Below, piece by piece: positions 34,870-45,923 of a stretch of DNA of 64,000 nt (positions within the stretch are counted from its first letter, which is position 1; each line of letters begins with the position of its first letter). The notes beneath the pieces were generated by a model. The model was not told where the DNA came from and did not search any database. It worked only from the letters and a program-made list of their open reading frames with translations. The DNA lies in the NCBI GenBank assembly GCA_024138025.1, contig JAMXBD010001098.1:248001-312000 (forward strand), written 5' to 3'. This stretch comes from Combretum micranthum (taxonomy: Eukaryota > Streptophyta > Magnoliopsida > Myrtales > Combretaceae). The position numbers and the translations under genes were made by a program.

Positions 34870-36515
34870 AGAGTTAGAGGTCTTTACACTTAAAGTTTGT
34901 GTACAAATTGGTCTCCATTTAGCAGACTAAATTCCACTACCAGTTGTGACAATCAATTATACATGGTACTTTACTAACTAATCTACTCCTAAGATAACAT
35001 CAAAGTCCACCACATCCAACACTACTAGGTCTATAGGTAGATGCCTACCCTATCTCTACATCCGCATTTCTACAAGTCTTGTTTAGCATGGTTCCACTCC
35101 ACAAAGGTGTGTTTATAAACAAACATTCAGTCATATTTTAAACCCACACATCACACACAGACATAAATGATTCATAAATGCATGAAAAGCTTACATCGTA
35201 TCGAAAAGCACATAAGCACTACACAAAAGTGTAGAGAGCATACCTGCTATAGTGTCCACATAGATGTATCGCAGCATTGGAGGGCATAAACCTTAGCTAG
35301 TTCTCTTTCCTTGACCACTACCCTGTGGTCAACCTATCTATGTCCCTAAAACCACTTATCTATCGGGCTCCTTACAGTCCATGGCCCTATGTCCTCATTG
35401 CCCACATTGAAACAAAACACTTGAGTGAGAACCTTCTATGCAAAACCTACAACTGTGCCCAACTTTGTCACATGAAAAGTAAGCATTCTTGAGCCACTTG
35501 CAATCTTTGAGATCATGCGGTCTATGACACCTAATACACTTCCTTTTAGTACCCTGAGCTACTAATATAACTTGTTGTGTGATTGGTCTCTTTCCTTTAT
35601 CTTGGATAATAGTACTAGTGGCTGGTTGCTTACTTAAATAGACCCGACTCCTTTGTGCCTCCTAGCCCTTTATCTTATTCAAGTCTTGCTTAACTGTCTT
35701 TGCTTTGTTGACCACAACGGAGTAATTGGTTAACTCTATAAGGTTTACATGATGTTGAATTTCAGGCTCTATCTTTGTGACCAATCTACTCACTTTGGCA
35801 TCTTTACTCTCCTTTAGAGGGTCTAGCAGAAAATCTCATTAGCCTATTCAACTCAGCCTTATATTCTTTTATTTTCATACAGCCCTACTATAGAGTATAA
35901 TAATCTTGCAGCATCTAATATTTGGCTCTCAAGGAAAACTCCTTATAGAAAGCATTTTGTAATATGTCCTAAGTGATCACTCTAGCCATGTGTCTCTTGG
36001 TGCTCAACCACTAGTTATTTATCTCCCAATCAACAAATAAGAAACATATCAACTTTCTTGTTTTCAAGGATATCCAGAGCAGAAAAATTTTCCACTTTCT
36101 CTATCCATAACTAAGTATCAAGCGGCCTCCCAAGCTTTGGCTCAAACTTATAGACCAAATTTACAAACTTGTTCAAACTTAACATTAGCATGTCTGCCTC
36201 ATTGCCACCATTGTTGTTGTCCGTGGGTCTCCTTCCTCTAAGCTTTGGCATTGGTTTGTATCACTCGTACATCCTGACGCATTTCCTAGTGTTATTGCAT
36301 AACTATCCCTAGAAAGGTATTTATAGTCTGCATAAGTTATGCAACATTAACTGGTACCTATTGGCCTGCAAGTGGGGATGATGGTGATGGTGGTAGTGAT
36401 GGTAAGTCCTGAGGTAACTAATTCAGGTGGCTAGTTCAAAGGTATCAGTCTACCGTTAATTCCTCCTCACTGGTCTAGAGGAGCTAGCATCGAGGGCTTT
36501 TCTTCTAGATGGCAT
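34870..36515 (-). pseudogene. Element 3 gag and protease remnants
   Basis: Starts at an ATG at 36515 (MPSRRKALDASSSRP, similar to the element 1 gag start). Downstream are a cysteine motif RPHDLKDCKWLKNA with SCDKVGHSC (about 35560-35440) and GHRAMDCK near 35375, then protease remnants with VDFDVILGVD near 35010-34980. Broken by stops and frameshifts; order and motifs match element 1. Confidence 0.8.
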
Positions 36516-36592
36516 TCCATAGAGGTAAACACACAGAATATGAGAAAAGAGGTAAAGCAAACTAAAAGGATCAAATGCTATGGAAAACTATG

Positions 36593-37099
36593 GTCGCGAC
36601 CCTTGTTCACTTCAAAACACAAGAAAAGCTCTTAAACATCCTTTTTCTTATATCTTAAACCATGCAAACTCCAAAAAGAAAACATCTTTTCACATATAAA
36701 GCAGTGTTATAAGCGTGATACTTAAATTTTCCCTTTTCTTTTGAAATTAACAACCGCAACCACCAACAAGTTGACTTAAAAACTCTCAATAAAGACACAA
36801 AAAGTTTCAACACAACGGCATAAATTGAGAAAAGACAATTCTTTAGATCAACAAAGGATTGAAAAGACGAAAACTTACCTATTAATAGCTTACGCAATTC
36901 ATTAGAATAAGATAAAAATCTTGAGAGAATCCCAAGGTTTGGCTCGTTGTGATACTCTACACAAAGAGAAATACGTATCTTTTAGATGAGGGTGAAAAGT
37001 TATTTTATTATTTCATATTTAGGTGGATTATATTGCCTTCTTGTTTAACAATATATAACACTCTTACCCTTCATTATAGATTATTTATTTTATATTACA
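36593..37099 (-). repeat. Element 3 5' LTR, truncated remnant
   Basis: Matches 31428-31935, including CATGCAAACTCCAAAAAGAA, CTTTTCACATATAAAGCA and the end TATTACA at 37093-37099. About 1.3 kb of LTR and the primer-binding region are missing between it and the gag start, which lies only about 80 bp away. This implies an internal deletion. Confidence 0.85.
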
Positions 37100-37109
37100 T
37101 ATACTTTAA

Positions 37110-37473
37110 GGGAATTTGCAAATTACCTCTCTGAACTTTTACCAAGGCAAGGATTCACTCGCTCAACTTTCAAAATGAATTTTTTTTTTCCATTTAAACT
37201 TAAAAAATTGGCACACTTGATGATAGTTAACTTTTTCATGAATTTAAGGTGGCAAATCCACACACAGATGAAAGTTTAGGGGGTGAATCCACACATAAAT
37301 CAAAATTTGAGGGATTATTTTACAACTCACACCGTTTTGTTTTAACAAAAAATGTTAAGTATCATTAACTGTGTCAATTTTATAAACTTTAAGGGCTAAA
37401 AAACTCACTTTGAAAATTTAGGAGGTGAATTCACACTTAAGTAAAAGTTTAGGAGTATAATTGCAATTTTCCC
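37110..37473. mobile_element. MITE-like inverted-repeat element beside the element 3 LTR end
   Basis: The left end GGGAATTTGCAAATTACC and the right end read inward, GGGAAAATTGCAATTATAC, continue as imperfect inverted repeats for about 35 bp (both then reach AACTTTTAC). Flanks are TATACTTTAA and TATACTTATA (8 of 10 identical), suggesting the 9-10-bp duplication of Mutator-like elements. No coding potential. Confidence 0.6.
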
Positions 37474-37870
37474 TATACTTATATGTACTCTATAAGTTAC
37501 ATTATATATTATATATAATCTAACCACTTTATAAAATTTTATATGTACGATCTCTATTTTAATATAGATATTTACATAGTATGCTATATTCATAATCTTT
37601 ATGTAACATACATATTATATATTTAACCTATAGATTTTATTATATGTGTGTTATATCTATACATATATTTGTTAAGATATCCAGTTTACATGCTATATGG
37701 ATATGTTGTGTATATATATGCATTTGTGCTGCACATGTAGCAAATAAATCAACTATATATTAACATATATATTATATATTAATTGTTAAATAAGATCTAT
37801 ATCTTATATATGTTATATGTATGTTCAATATATAATTTATATATAATTCTTTACATGTGTATAATTTCTT
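37474..37870. repeat. TA-rich low-complexity tract, right part
   Basis: TATATA-rich DNA of the same character as 20341-21008; probably the other half of the tract split by the retrotransposons. No genes. The stretch 37871-38079 is AT-rich with a short less AT-rich piece near 37975-38070 and nothing assignable. Confidence 0.7.
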
Positions 37871-38079
37871 TTTGATTTTAATAGTTTTGTCATCTTGTAA
37901 CTTAGCTAGAGGTAATAATATTATATTTTAATAAAATAATAATACAAAATAATATTATATTATTTTTAACCGGTTCACAAGTTTCACCCATTTATTACTC
38001 GTGTCGAATTTCACTTACCCAAACATTTTTATAACTGTATCATGTCGTATTTGAGCCTATGGGTCATGTCTTAAATTGC

Positions 38080-38410
38080 CAAAAGAAAATATATTACAAT
38101 TACACACTTTTTAATGTAAAACTAGGTACGAGCGTGATATGTAGTTTATACTTTAAAAGTAATGGAAATGTAAAATTACTTTATTAATGATGCATTTTAG
38201 TGTTTTTTATATAGATAACTTCATTAACTAAAATAACAAGGAGAAACAAAATAGAAACAAAAGGCATAATTTGTTTTAGTAATGTACTCTTTAATATTAT
38301 CCTTATCCTTTTCTTTTAGTAGTGACTCTTTTCTATGAACTTTATTTTCTAAAAAGCCATAATTGATTTTAGAAGTAGAGGTACCTATTCTTTTAATAGT
38401 TGTTATATGG
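38080..38410 (+). repeat. Third copy of the ~300-bp repeat
   Basis: Same word order and orientation as 19497-20090 and closest to copy B: ACTTTTTAATGTAAAACTAG, AAAGCCATAATTGATTTTAG and TATTCTTTTAATAG all have counterparts there. It contains an extra A-rich segment near 38210-38275. Confidence 0.7.
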
Positions 38411-38515
38411 TATTATCTTTTGGTAATCATTTACTCAAAAGCCGCCATTGGTTTAAGATTTTGTTATGAAACGTAATGCAAAATCTTATATATATATATA
38501 TATATATTATTTTTT

Positions 38516-39595
38516 GGGAATTTTTATGGTCTCGTTGTAGACCATCCATCCAACAATATCTATTAAATTGATTATAAAAATTAATATATAAAAAAACATT
38601 TCAAAGATTACTTATGACAAAAAAGTAAAACAAATATTATTCAAAGAAAAGATAATAACCAACATTTACAGCAAAGAAGCATTACAATTTTAAAAATGAT
38701 ACTATTAAAAAGGTATATTACCAAAAAAAAATTATATACTATAATAACTTTACAGATTCACTTACCAAAAATTAAATCATAATTAAAATTCATTGGTATA
38801 TGACTCAACATTTAAGTCCTTTTAATTTGTTTTTGTATTTTATAAAATTGATAATACTTCTTTATGAAGCAGAAAAGCCATTAGTAATTTTTAAAGAGGT
38901 AATACTATTAAAATGGTTGAACAAAAAAGTCACAATGGAGAAAATAAAAAGTATAGTGTACTTGTACATGAAGTGCAAAAACTATTATGAATTTTTTAAA
39001 AAGATAATATTTTTAAAATGGTTGAAATTAAAAGTTATGATAGTTAAATGAAAAATGCATGATGAGGATAAAAGATTTTAAAATTATATAATATAAATAG
39101 AATAGGTTTTTATTTTGTCGATCGTAAAAAGTTTTTAAATGGAAAATATTATAAAATGAAATGGTTATATTTATAAAAGAGTCATTTTGTTTAAAATGTT
39201 CACAATAAATGGATATGTTTAAATGTGTAGCTATTACAATAAATATGTTATAAGTATTATTATGGAAAAGTTATATTGAAAAGAGATAGGATATTAACAA
39301 CATTTTTACAATTACTTTGAAAAGTTAACTCGAAAGGACAAAATGTCAAGAAATCTTTAAAAATTTATATTTTAAGTTAATTTTGAAATTGGTCTTATTT
39401 ATCGAAATAAGTAATGTATAGAAGTAATTCATGTTTCTTGAAGAAAGGGGAGGAGGAGAGAGAGAGAGAGAGGTTGAAAGACCAAAAAAAGAAAAAAAAG
39501 TGAAAAGGATAAAACGAAAGGGGAAAAGGGACAAAGAGATTAAAGGGATGAACATTGATTCGATGGTCCCATAGATGGCACTATAAAAGTTTCCC
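38516..39595. mobile_element. Candidate terminal-inverted-repeat element (1.08 kb, non-coding)
   Basis: The left end GGGAATTTTTATGGTCTCGT and the right end read inward (GGGAAACTTTTATAGTGCCA) are similar. The right end continues ATGGGACCATCGAATCAA, a word also found at the left end of the 49445 element, so they are probably one family. The interior is AT-rich without a recognisable gene; a frame at 38800-39051 shows no family features. It includes a purine-rich block at 39440-39548. No target duplication identified. Confidence 0.4.
39440..39548. repeat. Long polypurine block with (GA)n
   Basis: About 110 bases almost free of C and T on the plus strand, including a GA run near 39457-39472 and several AAAAGG-type words. 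Such tracts can form triplex DNA; any role here is unknown. Confidence 0.8.
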
Positions 39596-39599
39596 TCCT

Positions 39600-40185
39600 T
39601 GAAATATCATCTTAGTCTTTATATGCCATAATAGTGCCTAATTTGCAACAATGTTTCTCATTTATGTTTTTAAATCCTTGTTACTTCTAATTTTGAACGA
39701 TTATCACAAGATTGTTGAAGTATTTTTGTGTAATGAAGTTAGAAAGAACATGAGCATTTTTAACACTCCAACAAAAACTTCAATTGAGATTAAATGTCTT
39801 GACCTAATTGTCTCCTTAGCACTTATTTTTTTAGACATAAAATCACCATCTGCAGTTGTTAACATAATATGCAGAAACTTAGTGTTATCGAAGGCATATT
39901 GATAGTTAGTTCCTTCCCTTACAATAATGGCCTTAAGACAATCTCTGAAAGTCTTTACAATAGAAAATGTTATCCATAAAATCAAGTGAGACACATTACT
40001 ATCGACACCACTATTGTATATAACATATTAAATTCATCATCCTCAAAACCAATAAAGATCTTTGCATCATCTTTAATAGGAAGTTTATCTCAATTAACGG
40101 CCATAGCTCCAAACCCTCGATAACATTATTGCTAAGATTAAATTTATAATCCTACAAACAATTTAGAGTCACAATTTTATATCTA
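39600..40185 (-). pseudogene. Possible Mutator-like transposase N-terminal fragment (part 2)
   Basis: Minus-strand frame 39994-39704 reads FSIVKTFRDCLKAIIVREGT, then YQYAFDNTKFLHIML and RHLISIEVFVGV. This resembles the MuDR-type DNA-binding N-terminus (an FRD.LK.YAI.EG pattern, then a short zinc region and a F.I...GVH motif), but key Cys and His residues are not kept. Upstream on the minus strand, up to the insertion point at 40190, are broken frames. The rest of the gene would lie beyond element 2 at 47740-48008. Tentative. Confidence 0.35.
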
Positions 40186-40190
40186 TAGTT

Positions 40191-42007
40191 TGTAATGCCA
40201 TAGTCTGAAGGTATTATAACTCACCATATGTCCCTACTAAATAAGGATATACTAGAGCTATTATTTCACTAGACCACAAAAATAGATCATATAACTTCAA
40301 TTACTCACGTATAAGGGTATCTGTTTAGAAACAATTCATAATAATCAAAACTTCTAGATAACTTAGTTGGCATAAACCAAAGCCAACTTAATATAATCTT
40401 AAAAACATCCTAAGAAAAGGTTTCTTAAAACTTTTTCAAAATCATAAAAACATATAAAATCTTATAGGATCTTCAACTTTATCTATCACTAGTCCAATAC
40501 ATCTAATAATCAACAAGAAAGTTAGCTCCACTATTGTCTTCCCCATAATCCACATAAAATATCCTATCCAGATAGACCGAACATTACATGATCCTCATCT
40601 GTTCCTGAAAAATCAAAACAGTGAGCATATAGGCCCAATATGACATGCCACAAACACATGCACATGAACACGCATAATACATATTTCACATATAATTTAA
40701 TAATATATGAAATAATCAATTGGATATTTTCTTTGATTAGCTGGTAAAACAACACAATTTAGAACTATTAGCCATTAATCCTAAACCTGGAGTAATTCAT
40801 GGCTCCGTAAAAACAACCAGTATGGAAATTATTATTACATACATATGTTGGTGTTGGGAACTCCCACAAACCAATAGGTACCATGTTTGCACCTCTCTTA
40901 GACTATCAGAATCATCTTTATGCACAACTGCACTCGAGACAATGCCACACACAAATCATCAGGGTGTCATCCTAGTTCCTCCTGGTCTATTAGACCTAGC
41001 CATAGATAAGCAGCAAATCAAATTTAAAAGTTGGATAGTAATTAGTTAGTTTACTAATACTAATCCTACAAACACAAGTAATCAGCAAGATAAGGTCATA
41101 CTTGAAATCACTTTAGGAACAGAAACCCTAATTTCACCAACACTTGATCACATGAGCAAAACTATTTCAGAACATGTTTTCATAAAAAAATCATATTTTT
41201 ATTATCATAAACCCTAATATGACAAGAACTACACATCTAGGTTTGTACACACCTTCCTCCTTTGATTGTAAATCACAAATTCTCTAATCTTAAGGTTTTT
41301 CTCCAAATTTTCTCCCAAAATTTGATTCCCTTCAAAATCCACTAAGAAATTCAGAAAATATTTCACTTTTAAATCACCAAAAGATATGAGAAGAATCACT
41401 TAATTATTTTTTTGGTTCTTCTTCTATCTGCTTGATTGTAGAACACAAAAACTCGAAGGCTTCCTTTAAAACCCAAAAGAAAACTTTAAGAAGAGGTCAT
41501 TTCCCTTAAATCTATAAAGAATTAAAGAGGATCAACTCACCTTGGTCTTGATTCTTGATCTCCCTTGATGCTAAGATTATAGATGAGAGATTTTGGGGAG
41601 ATTTTTATGTTTAGGAATGATTTTGGAGAAAGAGGAAGGCTAGGTTATAAAGAAACATGGAAAAACCTTTTCAATTTCCGTATCTATATGCTAGCATAAA
41701 GGCTAATGGCTTGGGAAGAAGGCTGGCGGCATAAGTACAAAAGCTGGCGGCCTAAATTCTCTGAAATGATTCTGTGCTAGTGTAAGTTGCCTCCAATGCT
41801 GGCAACGTACAGGTCAAGGCCGACAGCGAAGGAGCTCAAAGCCGATGGCCTTTAAGTGGTGTACAACTCTGAATCTGCGTCTTCAATCACATGCCTACCA
41901 TTTGATAAAGTAACTAATTATATATTAAGGTAGATCATAAAACCCCATTATTTTTAATCAAATGACACTTTTGCCTTTCAATATAAATCGTTTATCTTTT
42001 TATTACA
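40191..42007 (-). repeat. Element 2 3' LTR
   Basis: From TGTAATGCCATAG at 40191 to TATTACA at 42001-42007 in plus orientation; 1817 bp. It matches 45924-47734 from end to end. A GC-richer island with GGCGGC and GGCT words is at about 41690-41890. Confidence 0.92.
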
Positions 42008-42046
42008 TCTCTTCTCCCCTAAAAGAAACTTTCATCCGCAAAAGTT
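42008..42046 (-). other. Element 2 polypurine tract and pre-PPT hairpin
   Basis: Minus strand: AGGGGAGAAGAGA (42020-42008) directly beside the LTR, near-identical to the tract of element 1. Upstream, AACTTT-TGCGGATG-AAAGTT (42046-42027) forms the corresponding hairpin with a 6-bp stem. Confidence 0.85.
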
Positions 42047-45000
42047 ACCTAGATTACTATAACTCTTTTAAATACTTGTTTCCAACTTTGTAATCCATGC
42101 TTCCATTTGCTTTTCAGTATTTAACTTGTTTTTGCTCAATTACTGATTTTTTACACCAAATTTACCTATTTCCAAAACCCCTTTCCTTTCTTTCTCAAAT
42201 GTTTCTATCTATCGACTATAATACAATTCAGTCAATGTCTCCATAACTCATACTTTTATCGTATAGATTTGGTACACTTCATCCACATTTACATATACGC
42301 TTCAAGAATATCAGTCAAACTAATTGGCAATGTCAATCATAAATTTTGCCTTAGTTATCATCTTCCTTGCTAAAAACCTTTCTTGTACTTAATCTCTAAA
42401 TCAATTCCTTGTTCGACCTTTAGATGGTTGAAAATATTACCTCTATAGTTTCAACCTTAAATTCTAGAGGTTCAAACCTTACATTGACCCGAAACTTCAA
42501 ATGTTACTATGTCATATGCAATTCAATTAATTCAACTTAGTTTTACGACCATTATTCTACATTGAAGTTCATTTATATCACTCGTATATCATTCCTCTAA
42601 TCCCAAAGCATATATTAACTAACTATACACACTTTCTCAATTCTTAGTATCCTTCCTTTCTATTTGTCACCAATGTATAGATGAGGACTAAAGATTGACA
42701 CTTATGGCATTTGATAAATCTTTTAAAGTCAACAGATGACTTCCAACCCTTCCTTTAATGTTATTACTTGTAACGTTCCAATATTTTCTTGATAATCAAC
42801 TTCTCAACAGCATGTTGTCTCCACAATCATTACACTATAAGTTTATGTATGATGTTCTCATATTATATGATTATTCTATACTTCAATTAGGCAACTTCCT
42901 GCTCTTATTTAATTTGTTTCTCAGGAAATGATTTCCCTTTTTGATTGAACACTTATATTACTCCAGCTACTAAATCAATTGTCACTCTTCAGTTCAAATT
43001 TATATCATTGTGATCTTTATACTTCTTTAATCTCACCACTGATCCTTCTTAATCATCCGACTTCATTCTTCTTCAATCTTTCAACCTTCCAAATATCAAA
43101 TTCATTTGTTATAATTCTCTACTCTAAAACTTTTCATCATATCTCTAAAAATTACTATTTCATTGCTATATATATATATATATATATATCACTGTAGATA
43201 TTTACATTCTTTCTCTATCTATTACTCTTTCTCTATCAAATATCTTCAATTCCTTAAGGGTTGTTTTAATTCATCCAACCACTCTTCTTTTGGTTGCGTC
43301 CTTCACTTCCTATTCACTAAGGCAACAACCATACTTCTTTACTTGCTACATTCACCTCATTACAATCTCTACTCTCTCTATGTTGTTCTTAGTTCTTCTC
43401 AAATAATTAATGTTAACTTTCTTTTGTCTTTTAAATTCCAACTTACCCAACTCTTTTGTTATTTCCACTCTTTAATTCTAAACCTTTCATTATCATCCTT
43501 CTATTGAGTCTCATTCTTATAATGATACCTTTTGTAGAAGTGGTATTTGTGGTTTCATGTAGATTCTTCTAGGATACTCCTCAATAGCTTACAGTCATAA
43601 CCAAGTCAAATCATCATTACTACTATCATCATTGGATTTGTTGTAACCTGCAATTACCCATGATGACATTATATTCTTGGAATTACTCTTCTACATGTAC
43701 CTTACATCTGTTATAATATCTAATTATTCTCTTATTTATGTTGATTATCTCCAATTTCTTACCATTTACTCTACAATAAGGATTCATCTCACTTATCTTC
43801 ATGTCTATAGTTTTATGCTTATTAAGCCAACAATTGCATTTCACAGTGCCAACCACCTATTATGATTTTTTTTATACCTCCTATTCATTTAATCAACTTC
43901 AGTCATCCTTCTTTCGACTCCAATTTTTGTCTACTTAATGTCTTTAATATTGTCATCTTATCTCAATAGCATTCTTTACTCTTTTCTCGTCATTTCCCTA
44001 CAATTTTAACTACTCCTCGTCATAGTGATACTTGTCATCTCAATTTCACTTGTCACGTTTAAGTCCTTCCCAACTACAATATTAGGATTTTATCCACTCT
44101 TACTCTTGCCAATAACTTTCAATTGAGCAATCATTTGTTTTCATACTTTCTTCAAATACTATCTTTATTCCACTTCACCATATAAAAGAAATGAAAGAAA
44201 AACCATAAATTCATATAATTATATTAATTTGGTTGTTGCGCTCCTAATAAATCATTAACAGAGGAGTTATTTATTGGTATATTTTGCTTGCTTGTATTAT
44301 CATTATTTATACTTCTTTTGTTTTGATTCTCGATTTTGCTCAGAATCATTTTACATTCTTCCTTTTCATTTTGGTTGATTTTATGAGTTTACCATTACAT
44401 TAACAATTTTGGCTTTTGTCATAATTGGCAACTTTTATTACATTTGTTATTAATGTCAACATTACAGTTATGAGGTCTACCGATTTTTGTACTTTATTTT
44501 GTTAGAGTTTTTTCTTATTTTATTTTTTTCATCATAACTATAATTTTATTTTGTCTTTAGTTTATCTATCTTCATTCACTTAGTCATAATATACATACAT
44601 ATATATATATATATATATCTTTACATATATTTTTTTGTTTTACTTGTGATCAAGAAACTTTCATTCTTTTATTCCATCATAAATTTAATAATGAGAGGGG
44701 CTGACAAGTATCAAGAGGAGTTGAACTGACCAGTACTAAGCTGACATACGACTTGACTCTTAAGACTGACTCAAAATGACTTGACTTAAAACAAAAGGCT
44801 AGACATGACAAGAATGGAGGTGACAAGACTTGACACAACACGATAGAACTACAAACAATACTTACTACCTTCAACATGACATTTAACAAGACAAAACATG
44901 AACTCATCCATCCTACCTCACATTTTCTTGTATTAGATTCATTGCTATTACATATTTGTATATTAATCAAAGATTTATGATTAATCCTAATCCTTGAATT

Positions 45001-45905
45001 TTATAAGTTATCATTATATAGTCGTCATTAACACCATGGAAATTTGGCGTGGTAATTCTCATGTTCATTCTCTTTTAATTATAGTTCTAATATGTTACCC
45101 TTATTATTTATTATTTACAATCTTTGGAGAGCTTATTAAATTTTGTCTTAATCCTTGTGTCTTTTGAATTTGCATCATTTAATCCAAATTATGGTTCCTT
45201 TTTTAAACTTGTCTTGAAATTCGTAAAAATCATTATAAATTTGTTGACTATTATGGGTTATGTCTTGGTTAATTTAAAGGGAAGTTTCAATCATTTATTT
45301 CATTCAATTAATTCTAGAATATGTAGTATTGAAATTGTGATTGTTGAGTTCTAAATTTCTTTATGCAAGATGTGATTATTAATTCCTTTATGTGTATATG
45401 TATATATTCTCTTTAACTTACACTAGTTATTATTGTTTTTTCAGTTGTATTTCACTAAATGCCATTAACTTCTTATATAAACATGTGCATATAATGGCAA
45501 AAGCGTAGAAGCTTATATGTTCAGTAAAGGTGTATTTTGGTTTTATAAAATACCATTTCTTGATTTTGTTGAGCTTTACTTATTTTACTTATTACTTTTC
45601 CACATATATTTTACAGACAGCAACCAAAAACAAAATAAATAACAAATATTCCGAGAAAGATATATGAAAATAATTATGAAAACATAATGACATAAATGAA
45701 ATAAATATAATACTTATAAACAATAAGCTGCAAGGAAAGAAACAATAAAGAAATCATAATGAAGAAGTCGATCTAGAAAATTTTCATTAAAGGTAACAAT
45801 TCTAAGTTTTCCATAGCTACTAGCTTTCACATGATCTACCCCTCTCTTCATCTCACTATCCTAAGGAATTCATTACCTAAATTCCCTAAAGATCATAAAC
45901 CTATG
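42047..45905 (-). other. Element 2 interior, non-coding, purine-rich on its sense strand
   Basis: From 42047 to about 44650 the plus strand is strongly C/T-rich and poor in G, so the element's own RNA would be A/G-rich. Open frames here (for example 42979-43197, 43163-43507) look like by-products of composition. At 44695-44900 TGAC words are dense. Microsatellites (TA)n lie near 43170-43189 and 44596-44618. No gag, pol or other gene was recognised. Confidence 0.7.
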
Positions 45906-45917
45906 CTGTGATACCAC
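45906..45917 (-). other. Element 2 primer-binding site
   Basis: Minus strand TGGTATCACAGC, about six bases inside the LTR border; one base different from the initiator-Met site TGGTATCAGAGC seen in element 1. Confidence 0.85.
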
Positions 45918-45923
45918 TTCAGT

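Larger units (their letters stand above)
21009..37099 (-). mobile_element. Element 3: older chromodomain Ty3/Gypsy element, hosting element 1
   Basis: A minus-strand element. Its 3' LTR occupies 21009-21075 plus 30128-31935, split by the insertion of element 1; its interior is 31936 to about 36540; a truncated 5' LTR lies at about 36593-37099. The pieces either side of element 1 match the continuous LTR of element 2 (45924 onward) through the insertion point, which reads CACTAAGGCT there. Coding remnants in order from 36515 downwards are gag with zinc knuckles, protease, reverse transcriptase/RNase H, integrase and chromodomain, all broken. No target duplication is visible (CAAGC left, TATAC right), consistent with age or end damage. 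Confidence 0.85.

Noticed and set aside
42979..43507. Open frames in the interior of element 2 that could be taken for membrane proteins
   Set aside because: Their Ser/Leu/Phe-rich translation follows directly from the C/T-rich strand. There is no homology or coding signal.
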